Origin: Haloarchaeobius iranensis
GTDB lineage: Archaea > Halobacteriota > Halobacteria > Halobacteriales > Natrialbaceae
Direction of reading: 5' to 3'
NCBI RefSeq assembly: GCF_900103505.1
Contig: NZ_FNIA01000009.1
Location: forward strand, 62,001 to 126,000
DNA length: 64,000 nucleotides
Below the pieces are notes generated by a model that saw nothing but the letters and a program-made list of their open reading frames with translations, was not told the DNA's origin and did not search any database. Shown here in pieces: positions 33,578 through 40,620 of this stretch (positions within the stretch are counted from its first letter, which is position 1; each line of letters opens with the position of its first letter). Position numbers and translations under genes: made by a program.

Positions 33578-33888
33578 GCCCGGAGCGAGGACCGCCGCGG
33601 AGAAAGACCCTGCGCTCCCACCACAGCTGCTGCTCCCGCGCTGGCGAACAGGCACCACTGGCCTCCCGACGGCGACGTGGCGCACACCCGCTGTCCGCCG
33701 TCGGCCGCTCTCAGGTCACGCGGGCACTGGCCGCGGGATGTGGGTTAAACGATTGCACAACAGCCGAGGCTTGCTGGCTGTGCCCGGTTCCAGGGATGCC
33801 ACCGTCTGCTGTACACGACCTGTCTCTCGGAGCACATCCGACCGGGAGCCGCCGTAACGGTTACCTGCGCACCGACCGACCGTCGGGT
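33578..33888. other. Divergent intergenic region
   Basis: About 310 bases between the Nif3-like and RecA-like genes. No coding frame with proper codon use. A short inverted repeat ACAGCC/GGCTGT occurs near 33763-33780. No other signal. Confidence 0.4.
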
Positions 33889-34722
33889 ATGGAACGGTTG
33901 CCGACGGGTATCTCCCGGCTGGATTCGATGATCGGCGGCGGGGCACCACCCGGGAGCGTCGTGTTGCTCGCGGGCGAGGTCGGCGCCGGTGCCCGGGAGT
34001 TCGTCTACACGAGCGTCGCGATGAACGGGCTGAAAGAGTCGGACCAGGAGCTGTTCGACCTGTACTACGGGAACGCGCACGACGCGGCGCGCTTCCCGGA
34101 GGAGGTACACTACATCTCCTTCACCGCCGACAGCGACGCGCTGCTGGAGGAGATGCGGTACGTGATGGACGACGAGCTGGTGGATGCAGGGACGGAGCAC
34201 GTCGAGTTCGCGGACCTGTCGAGCCAGTACTTCCAGCTGTCCCAGGTGCCACGCGAGTGGTACGCCGACGCGACGCCGAACATCAGCTCGCTCGGCGACC
34301 GTGACCGTCGGGGGACGCTCAACGCCGTCGGGGAGTACCTGAACGAGAACGGGACGGGCAACCTCGTCGTCGTCGACTCGGTGACAGACCTGCTGAGCGC
34401 GGCCGAGGAGCAGATGGACTGGAACCAGATCACACTGCTGATGAAGGGGCTCAAGAAGGCCTCGTACCGGTGGGGCGGGCTGGTGCTCCTGCTCGTGAAC
34501 ACGGAGGCGCTGCCGGAGGAGCACCTGGGCCGGCTGATGGACGCGACGGACGGCACACTCCTGTTCGAGTGGGAGTCAGGTGGCTCGGAGCGAGCGCGGA
34601 CCCTCGTCGTCAAGCAGTTCCGGGGGGTGCTCTCCCGGCTGGAGGACGAGAACATCATCCAGTTCGAGACGGAGATCCACGACGGGGGCTTCGATATCAG
34701 CGACGTGCGGAAAATCCGTTGA
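33889..34722 (+). CDS. RecA/KaiC-superfamily protein with degenerate Walker A (HTR-like)
   Basis: The 277-residue protein starts MERLPTGISRLDSMIGGGAPPGS, as KaiC/RadA-like ATPases do, but the P-loop reads GEVGAGAREF (residues 29-38): Lys and Thr of GKT are Ala35 and Arg36. Walker B (NLVVVDSVTDLL) is intact, and the C-terminal part (GTLLFEWESGG, TLVVKQFRG, FETEIHDGGFDISDVRKIR) matches KaiC-domain strands. Similar haloarchaeal proteins are annotated HTR-like, possibly linked to signalling. ATP hydrolysis looks impaired. Three same-strand genes ending in tfs follow, the first 57 nt away. Confidence 0.75.
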   Translation: MERLPTGISRLDSMIGGGAPPGSVVLLAGEVGAGAREFVYTSVAMNGLKESDQELFDLYYGNAHDAARFPEEVHYISFTADSDALLEEMRYVMDDELVDAGTEHVEFADLSSQYFQLSQVPREWYADATPNISSLGDRDRRGTLNAVGEYLNENGTGNLVVVDSVTDLLSAAEEQMDWNQITLLMKGLKKASYRWGGLVLLLVNTEALPEEHLGRLMDATDGTLLFEWESGGSERARTLVVKQFRGVLSRLEDENIIQFETEIHDGGFDISDVRKIR

Positions 34723-34779
34723 GGGCCGTGGCGTGACCTGCAACAAGCCTTAAGCGTTTCCCAGCCGAACTGCGCACGA

Positions 34780-35664
34780 ATGGCGAGCGAGGAGCACGTC
34801 GACCTATCCGTGCAGCTACCACCGGAACTGGGGGAGTGGCTGCACGACGAGGCGAGCGAGCAGGGCGTCCCTCCGGAGGCGTTGCTGGAGCAGCTCCTGT
34901 CCGCCTACCGGACGGTCTCGGCGGCGAACGAGGGAGAGTCGTACGACCTCGACACGCTGCTGGAGGACCGAGAGGAGGAGTTGGACGAACGGCTCGAGAC
35001 ACAGCGCGAGGAGTACACCGAGCTGATTCAGGATGTTCGCGAGCGCGTCGTCCAGGTCAAACGCGAGACAGACCGGAAAGCGGCCGCGGACCACACCCAC
35101 GACGAGCTGCGCGCTCGACTGGACGAGCTCGCGACGACGGTCGAGGGGCTCGAGGGTGTTCGAGGGGACCTCGACGACCTCGACGACTCGGTCGAGGAGC
35201 TCTCGTCGGAGCTCGACGCGGGCTTCGACAACTACGAGACCATCCTCCGGTACCTGAGCGACACGACCGACGACCTCGAGACGAAGCTGACGAAGCTGGC
35301 GCGCCTGACCGTCGACCTGCGCGAGGAGGTGGTGCGGCTCTCGGCGGCGGAGGCACGCCGGTCGTCGGTCGACACGCTCCGGCTCGCGGCCAACCGCGAG
35401 GGCATCGAGCGCGCGAAGTGCGAGGAGTGCTCCTCGACGGTCCGTATCGGGCTACTGACCGAGGCGGCCTGCCCGCACTGTGCGAGCACCTTCACCGACA
35501 TCCAGGCCAGCGACTCGTTCGGGCCGTTCGGGTCGAACCGGCTGCTCACGGGTGATGCGCCGGCGCTGCCCGAGGGCGCCGAGCCCGACCTCGACGAGGA
35601 CCTCGACGAGGCGTTCTTCGAGGAGGACGACCGCTCCGCACCCGACATCGAGGGGAGAGAATGA
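34780..35664 (+). CDS. CopG-like N-terminus, long coiled coil and zinc ribbon; unknown function
   Basis: The 294-residue protein combines a ribbon-helix-helix-like start (residues 5-42: VDLSVQLPPELGEWLHDEASEQG), a long acidic coiled coil (about 55-205, heptads with D/E/L/R), a zinc ribbon (KCEECS...ACPHCAST, about 212-238) and an acidic disordered tail. It could be a DNA-binding or scaffold protein; I do not recognise a family. CCTTAAGC about 30 nt before the ATG suggests its own leaderless promoter. It overlaps the next gene by 4 nt (ATGA). Confidence 0.65.
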   Translation: MASEEHVDLSVQLPPELGEWLHDEASEQGVPPEALLEQLLSAYRTVSAANEGESYDLDTLLEDREEELDERLETQREEYTELIQDVRERVVQVKRETDRKAAADHTHDELRARLDELATTVEGLEGVRGDLDDLDDSVEELSSELDAGFDNYETILRYLSDTTDDLETKLTKLARLTVDLREEVVRLSAAEARRSSVDTLRLAANREGIERAKCEECSSTVRIGLLTEAACPHCASTFTDIQASDSFGPFGSNRLLTGDAPALPEGAEPDLDEDLDEAFFEEDDRSAPDIEGRE

Positions 35665-36263
35665 CAGACGACGACCCGCTCGACGACCTCGTCGACGAGA
35701 TGGGGGACACGCAGTCGGTGCCGCCGGACGAGGCGGCGTCCGACGACGGCGAGGCCGCCGAGACTGCGGACGAAACGACCCAGGGCGAGGCGGACACCGC
35801 CCCGAGCGAGAGCGGTGGCCCCGACGGGGACGCGCCGAACCTCCGGGACGTGTCCCACGAGGTCACCGGGCCGGACGGTGAATCGCCCCCGGAGCTGGAG
35901 GGTGAAACTGCCGGCCCGCTCGGCGAGATGGCCGACGAGTTCGAGCGCCGCCGCGAGGACCGCGACGCCGAGCCGGACGACGACCTGTTCGAGTCCGTCG
36001 ACGTCGGCGACGTGGACAGCGAGGCGCTCTGGGAGCAGGTGTCGACGGACGAGTCGACTGCCGAGCCAGAGCCCGACGTGCCGGAGGTCCGGGTCATCTC
36101 CAAGAGCAAGTACTGCCAGCGCTGCGAGTACTTCACCGACCCGCCGGCGGTCGGCTGCACGAACGAGGGGACGACCATCAAGAGCGAGGCGAGCATGGAC
36201 GAGTTCGAGGTCGTCGACTGTCCGAAGATACTTGAGGACGAGCGCCTCGAACGCACACGATAA
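35661..36263 (+). CDS. Acidic disordered protein with C-terminal cysteine site, unknown
   Basis: The 200-residue protein is mostly acidic and disordered (about 1-145) and ends in a compact domain with KYCQRCEYFTDPPAVGCTNEGT and VVDCPKIL, four cysteines in a C-x2-C-x10-C-x20-C array fit for zinc or iron binding. Such a tail is found in conserved haloarchaeal proteins of unknown function. The 4-nt overlap with the preceding coiled-coil gene and the 2-nt gap to tfs imply one operon, suggesting a link to transcription. Confidence 0.65.
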   Translation: MTDDDPLDDLVDEMGDTQSVPPDEAASDDGEAAETADETTQGEADTAPSESGGPDGDAPNLRDVSHEVTGPDGESPPELEGETAGPLGEMADEFERRREDRDAEPDDDLFESVDVGDVDSEALWEQVSTDESTAEPEPDVPEVRVISKSKYCQRCEYFTDPPAVGCTNEGTTIKSEASMDEFEVVDCPKILEDERLERTR

Positions 36264-36265
36264 CG

Positions 36266-36586
36266 ATGCAGTTCTGCGACGACTGCGGTTCGATGATGAA
36301 GGCACAGGGCGAGGAGTGGGTCTGTTCGAGCTGCGGCGCGAGCGAGGCCCGCGGCGGCGACGAGAGCGAGTTCGTCAGCACGGAGTCACAGACAGACAGC
36401 GAGGTCATCGAGACCGAGGAGAACGCGGAGTTCGAGGGGAAACCCACCGCGACAGACGTTCGCTGTGACGACTGTGGTACCGAGGAGGCCTGGTACTACA
36501 TCCAGCAGACGGCCTCCGCCGACGAGCCGCCCACGCGCTTCTTCAAGTGCACGGAGTGCGGGAAGAAGTGGCGGGGCTACAACTGA
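36266..36586 (+). CDS. tfs: Transcription factor S (TFS, RNA cleavage factor)
   Basis: The 106-residue protein has two zinc ribbons: N-terminal Cys4, 7, 20, 23 (like RPB9/RPA12) and C-terminal Cys67, 70, 95, 98, with the acidic hairpin Asp86-Glu87 (SADEPPT) that reaches the polymerase active site and stimulates RNA cleavage in backtracked complexes. C-terminus KKWRGYN is typical. It is the last gene of an operon with the two cysteine-motif proteins upstream. Confidence 0.93.
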   Translation: MQFCDDCGSMMKAQGEEWVCSSCGASEARGGDESEFVSTESQTDSEVIETEENAEFEGKPTATDVRCDDCGTEEAWYYIQQTASADEPPTRFFKCTECGKKWRGYN

Positions 36587-36638
36587 GTCGTCGCCAGTGA
36601 TTCGACTGAACACGGATTTGACGGAGTGAATAGGAGTA

Positions 36639-36647
36639 AAATTAAAA
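36639..36647 (+). promoter_or_regulatory. TATA box for the Tat-signal protein gene
   Basis: AAATTAAAA about 28 nt before ATG 36673; indicates a leaderless, separate transcript from tfs. Confidence 0.5.
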
Positions 36648-36672
36648 CGATTCGGACAGAACTATTGCTCCG

Positions 36673-37956
36673 ATGGGAGTAAACGAAACGGGGGCCGCCG
36701 TCTCGACGAGTCTCTCGCGGCGGCGCGTCCTCCAGCTACTCGGTATGACCGGGGCGACTGGTCTGACCGCGAGCGAGCTCGCGGGGGCCGAACGTGGTCG
36801 GTCGACGACGACCGACGGAAGCCTCGTCTGGTCGACGGCGGCGACCTCGGTCGCGGACGCCCGGCTCATCGGGAACTGTCCGGTCGACACGTACCAGCGA
36901 TACAATACCGCGACCCCGGGGTTCCCGGGGACGAGCCAGCGGTCGCCGGGCGACGTCGGTGCACGGTCGAACTGGACGGCTCACGTGGGCGACGTACACA
37001 CACAGCCCGGGCACAAGATCGATCTCTTCACGAACGTCTCCATCCTGTCCGTGATGTGGATTCCATGGCTCGGACGGTGGCGGTACACGTTCCAGGTCAA
37101 CGGGATTGCGGACAGCTACGGGTACGGTCAGGACAGCTATCCGCAGGTGACGAGCAGGGATGAGGCGTCCGGCCCAGCACCGATTGCGGCCCACGGAGTC
37201 ACCGTCGGCCAGCCCAACATTCAGGGGCGGCGGGCCAACGAGACGACCATCGTCGCGAGCGCGTCCGACGAGGACGCACCGTACGCGGTCGCCCACCCAC
37301 GACAGGGACAGGACCACATCGACGAGTGGGCGACGAGGATTGCTGGTATCCGCATCGACGAGGACGACGTGATGTTTGGGTTCGACGTGCTGAAGGCGGT
37401 TATTATGGAACTCGCTGGAAAGCTGGCGACACCGATCACGGTCCTCGAACTCACCGCGAAGGGGCTGAACGCACTGTTCGACGAGCAGTGGGGGCCCCAG
37501 GAGGTTCCGAAGTGGGCCGAACGCGATCACACGGCCTGGTTCTACGCCGACGACCCCGTGGACCGGGCCGCCCACTCGCGTGTCTTCAGTGTCGATGTCG
37601 CCCCGCGCGACCGGGCAACGTACAACGCCGGCATCGTCGACGTCAGGAGCGAGGCGGTGAGCGACGATATCGTGAACATCTACGAGGCTGAAAAGGGTAT
37701 CAGAAGGGCCCGAAACGGGCAGAACGACAGCGACCTCTCGCTGTACCATCGGTACACGGATCTCGTCGACAATACGGTCCGGATCTACCTGCCGACGCTG
37801 CCGAACCCGGCGAATGCCAGCGACAGCGAGCTCGACGAGATGCGCGACGAGTTCGGGCTCGAGCCGTACTGTCTCGTCGAGGACGATGGCGACGTGAACG
37901 AGAACCGCTGTCTCTACCTCGCCTCGAACGTCGAGCCGGGATTCAACTGGTACTGA
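36673..37956 (+). CDS. Tat-exported protein of unknown function
   Basis: The 427-residue protein has a twin-arginine signal (SRRRVLQLLGMTGATGLTASELAGA, split here: SRRRVLQLL at 15-23, then a hydrophobic stretch to about 40). The mature part begins with Trp/Tyr/Thr-rich beta segments (SVMWIPWLGRWRYTFQVNG about 121-139), then helical segments (VLKAVIMELAGKLATPI, LTAKGLNALFDEQWG). Only three cysteines are seen, one at 75 and two at the C-terminal end. I do not recognise a family. Base and codon use are slightly more AT-rich than neighbours. It is convergent with a PKD/Ig-like protein gene (18-nt gap). Confidence 0.7.
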   Translation: MGVNETGAAVSTSLSRRRVLQLLGMTGATGLTASELAGAERGRSTTTDGSLVWSTAATSVADARLIGNCPVDTYQRYNTATPGFPGTSQRSPGDVGARSNWTAHVGDVHTQPGHKIDLFTNVSILSVMWIPWLGRWRYTFQVNGIADSYGYGQDSYPQVTSRDEASGPAPIAAHGVTVGQPNIQGRRANETTIVASASDEDAPYAVAHPRQGQDHIDEWATRIAGIRIDEDDVMFGFDVLKAVIMELAGKLATPITVLELTAKGLNALFDEQWGPQEVPKWAERDHTAWFYADDPVDRAAHSRVFSVDVAPRDRATYNAGIVDVRSEAVSDDIVNIYEAEKGIRRARNGQNDSDLSLYHRYTDLVDNTVRIYLPTLPNPANASDSELDEMRDEFGLEPYCLVEDDGDVNENRCLYLASNVEPGFNWY

Positions 37957-37974
37957 GCACCCCGCCCGCCCGGT

Positions 37975-40407
37975 CTACACCTCGTCGAGCGGGACGGCGA
38001 GCGTCGACCGTCCCGCGTGTGCATCGTCGTGGAGCCGGTAGGTCGCCCAGACCGAGGCGTCGACCGCCGCCCCTGCCCGGTCGACCAGCCGGCCGTCGTC
38101 GGGTCGGAGTACGACGTCGGCGTTCGGGCTGTCGGCCACGGTCACCAGGTCGTACGTCCCGACGTGCGGCGGTGCCTGGACGGACGCGTTCTCGACACCG
38201 TCCTGGCCCGGGTCGTGCGAGAGGATGCCGGTCACGACGTCCCCGTTCCCCCGGGTGGTCCGCACGCGGAGGAACAGCAGGTACGACCCGGCCGTCGTGA
38301 AGTCGGCGTTCCGCGTCTGGTACGTGCGGTACTCATCGGAGACGCTGACGTCGGTGTTCGGCGGCAGGAACTCGTAGGTGAACTCGGGCCCTGTCTGGTG
38401 GTCGACAACCTCCGTGTTGCCGACGCTGGGCCCCTTCGGGTTGAGCGCGCGGAGCAGGTACCACTCGTAGCCGCTCACCTCACCGTTGCCCATGACCCAG
38501 GAGCGTTCGGCGGTGAACGTCACCTCCTCGTTCGGGGGAACGTACTGGGCACCGCCTGGATACGCCATCCCTGTCCCGGTGGCGGCGATGGTGGCACCGT
38601 CGTCGGTGTTCACCGACGAGCCGAGCCCGCTTTCGAGCTCCTGGGCGTCGAGCTGCCGTTCTATCTTGGCGACGACCTCGCCGGAGCCGGCCTCCTCGTC
38701 CGCCCCGATCGTGATTGTGGCCGAGGCCGTCTGTCCCTCGTGGGCGATCTCGGCGGTCACCTCGCGGTCGGAGCGACCGTCCTGGGAGACGCAGTAGTGA
38801 TGGACGTCGGTCGTCTCGACGTTCCCCGCGACCGTCCAGGTGACCGACCCGGTGTACGTCTCCGCCCCTTCGCCGGTGTAGATGTAGCCCGTCGCGGAGA
38901 CCATGACGGAGTCCCCGCCGGGGCAGGTACGGTACCGCGATGGGGTGGACGATTCGTCGACCACCGCGAGCTGCAGGTCGAGCTCGCCCGGCTCGCCGCC
39001 GAGCGAAAGCGTGTCCGATGCGGAGTGCTCGTCGTTCCCGATCTGGACCGAGACCGTCTTCTGGACGCCGTCCGGTGGCACGATACAGAGGTCCCCAGAC
39101 GTGTTGGTCTCGCGGTCGACGCCGTTGACCGACCACTGGTACGGTCCGTCGTACAAAACGGGGCCGTCAGGGGTGTATCGCTCGGCGTCGGTGGCGGTGA
39201 CGTAGATGTCCTCGCCGGGGCACTCGTGGTACTGCACGGGCTGGCGTTCGACGAAGTGCTCGACCTCGACGTGCAGCTGGGCCAGCCCGGTGTCCTCGAC
39301 CGTGATCTGCCGCGTGTCGACGCTGGTGTACGTCTCGCCGACGGCCTCGAGCGTCACGGTGTAGTCGCCCTCGACCTCGTACATGTACGGGTACGGGCCG
39401 ACGCTCTCGGCCACGAGCTGGGAGTCCTGTGCGCTCCCGTGGCGTTTGCCGCTGGCGTCGGCGTCCGGTGCGAAGTCCCAGCGGAACTCGGTGACGCTAT
39501 CGGCGTGTTCCGTCTCCGCAGCGGAGAACCAGTGGAGCCCTGCCTGGGTGTAGCTGTCGGGCAGCAGCTCGCTGTCCGGGACGTTCTCGAGGTACTCCAG
39601 AAGCTCCTCGATTTCGGACTGGGACGGGATGCTGATGTTCGCGACTGGTGTGTCCTCGGGGAGCACCTCGAAGGTGAACGTGCCGACCGCGGTCTCACCG
39701 GTCGTGGTCGTGACGCGGACGTTGACGGTGTGCTCGCCAGCTTCGGTGAAGCCCCCGCTGTCGTGTGGGACCTCGACGGTCGCGCCCCTGAGGGCCCCGC
39801 CGGGGTCGGGTGCGTACTCGAACGTCCCGTCGTCGTCGAGGTCCCACTCGTACTGGTAGATGGCGAGCGTGGGGTCGTCCCCGTACGCCGCGGAGTTCTC
39901 GGCGGTCAGGGTGACGGTCCCGCCGACACGCGGCCGGGTGTCGTCGTCCATCTCGACGACGACATCGACCTCGGGGCTGTCGGCGGCCGCGACCTGGTGG
40001 GTCTGGAGGTCAGGCCCGGCCGCGTCGAGCGTTCCCGCGTCGGCGCGGTACACCGTCTTTCCGTCACCGTCCTCGTCGACGACTGCGACGGAGACGACGG
40101 GTTCGCGACCACCGTCGAACGTGGCGACGAGCGGCCCGGCACGGACCGGGGTCGTCCCGACGTGGAGCCGGTGGCCCAGACGCTCGCCGCGCCGACTGCG
40201 GAGCCGGGACACGCTGGCGGACTCGTCGACGGTCATACCGTCGTCTTCGAGGCCGTCGACGACAGTCTGGAAGGTTCGCGAGCCGCGGAGCCGGTCCACG
40301 AGCTGGTCGGCGCGAGGCCCGTTGATCCGCTCCGGCGTAACGTCGTCCACGGTTATCGGTCCCCGGTTATCGGGCGGGCGCTCGGGGTACATCGTTCCGT
40401 TCTTCAT
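37975..40407 (-). CDS. 810-residue PKD/Ig-like multidomain protein without a signal peptide; unknown
   Basis: From ATG 40407: residues 1-145 are an N-terminal domain not recognised; 160-248 a PKD domain (YEWDLDDDGTFEY, then AGEHTVNVRVT); 255-370 a second PKD-like domain (FRWDFAPD..., EGDYTVTLEAVG); 375-470 and 478-567 two homologous Ig-like repeats, each starting Y-x2-CPG-x-D and holding one Cys pair (Cys396-Cys441; Cys495-Cys539); 575-735 a further PKD-like domain; and a C-terminal ADSPNADVVL-type strand that echoes residues 142-151. These folds and disulfide-like pairs are normally extracellular, yet no Sec, Tat, lipobox or PGF signal is present. Its promoter lies within an inverted repeat. 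Confidence 0.75.
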   Translation of the reverse strand: MKNGTMYPERPPDNRGPITVDDVTPERINGPRADQLVDRLRGSRTFQTVVDGLEDDGMTVDESASVSRLRSRRGERLGHRLHVGTTPVRAGPLVATFDGGREPVVSVAVVDEDGDGKTVYRADAGTLDAAGPDLQTHQVAAADSPEVDVVVEMDDDTRPRVGGTVTLTAENSAAYGDDPTLAIYQYEWDLDDDGTFEYAPDPGGALRGATVEVPHDSGGFTEAGEHTVNVRVTTTTGETAVGTFTFEVLPEDTPVANISIPSQSEIEELLEYLENVPDSELLPDSYTQAGLHWFSAAETEHADSVTEFRWDFAPDADASGKRHGSAQDSQLVAESVGPYPYMYEVEGDYTVTLEAVGETYTSVDTRQITVEDTGLAQLHVEVEHFVERQPVQYHECPGEDIYVTATDAERYTPDGPVLYDGPYQWSVNGVDRETNTSGDLCIVPPDGVQKTVSVQIGNDEHSASDTLSLGGEPGELDLQLAVVDESSTPSRYRTCPGGDSVMVSATGYIYTGEGAETYTGSVTWTVAGNVETTDVHHYCVSQDGRSDREVTAEIAHEGQTASATITIGADEEAGSGEVVAKIERQLDAQELESGLGSSVNTDDGATIAATGTGMAYPGGAQYVPPNEEVTFTAERSWVMGNGEVSGYEWYLLRALNPKGPSVGNTEVVDHQTGPEFTYEFLPPNTDVSVSDEYRTYQTRNADFTTAGSYLLFLRVRTTRGNGDVVTGILSHDPGQDGVENASVQAPPHVGTYDLVTVADSPNADVVLRPDDGRLVDRAGAAVDASVWATYRLHDDAHAGRSTLAVPLDEV

Positions 40408-40413
40408 ACTACT

Positions 40414-40449
40414 GTGGAAAATTAGCCGATGTTGGTTAAAATTTTCCAC
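40414..40449. promoter_or_regulatory. Inverted repeat across the promoter of the PKD/Ig gene
   Basis: GTGGAAAATT (40414-40423) and AATTTTCCAC (40440-40449): perfect 10-bp arms, 16-bp spacer. The minus-strand TATA element lies at about 40437-40445 and the predicted transcript start at about 40413, so both arms flank the core promoter. It is a strong operator candidate. Confidence 0.6.
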
Positions 40450-40590
40450 CAAGGAACTCGGTATTACTGGGGAACCTGGTGAGTGGCGTCGGATTCGCAA
40501 CTGTGATCGCAGCAGCGGCGACGAGATAGCACCGATATCCGCAACCCTTTACTCGCAACCGAGTGGCAAATTTGTCCACGGTCGCGGGCC

Positions 40591-40598
40591 GTTATACC
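40591..40598 (+). promoter_or_regulatory. TATA box for ppc
   Basis: GTTATACC, 23-30 nt before ATG 40621; leaderless transcript expected. Confidence 0.5.
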
Positions 40599-40620
40599 GC
40601 TCGCTACCGTACACCGTGCC

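Noticed and set aside
33763-33780. ACAGCC/GGCTGT inverted repeat as terminator
   Set aside because: It lies between divergent genes, where no terminator is needed, and the arms are only 6 bp.
38017-40425. 802-codon open frame on the plus strand
   Set aside because: It is the antisense shadow of the PKD/Ig gene. Its product is Val/Arg/Asp-rich without domains, and the minus-strand frame has real folds, a promoter and good codon use.
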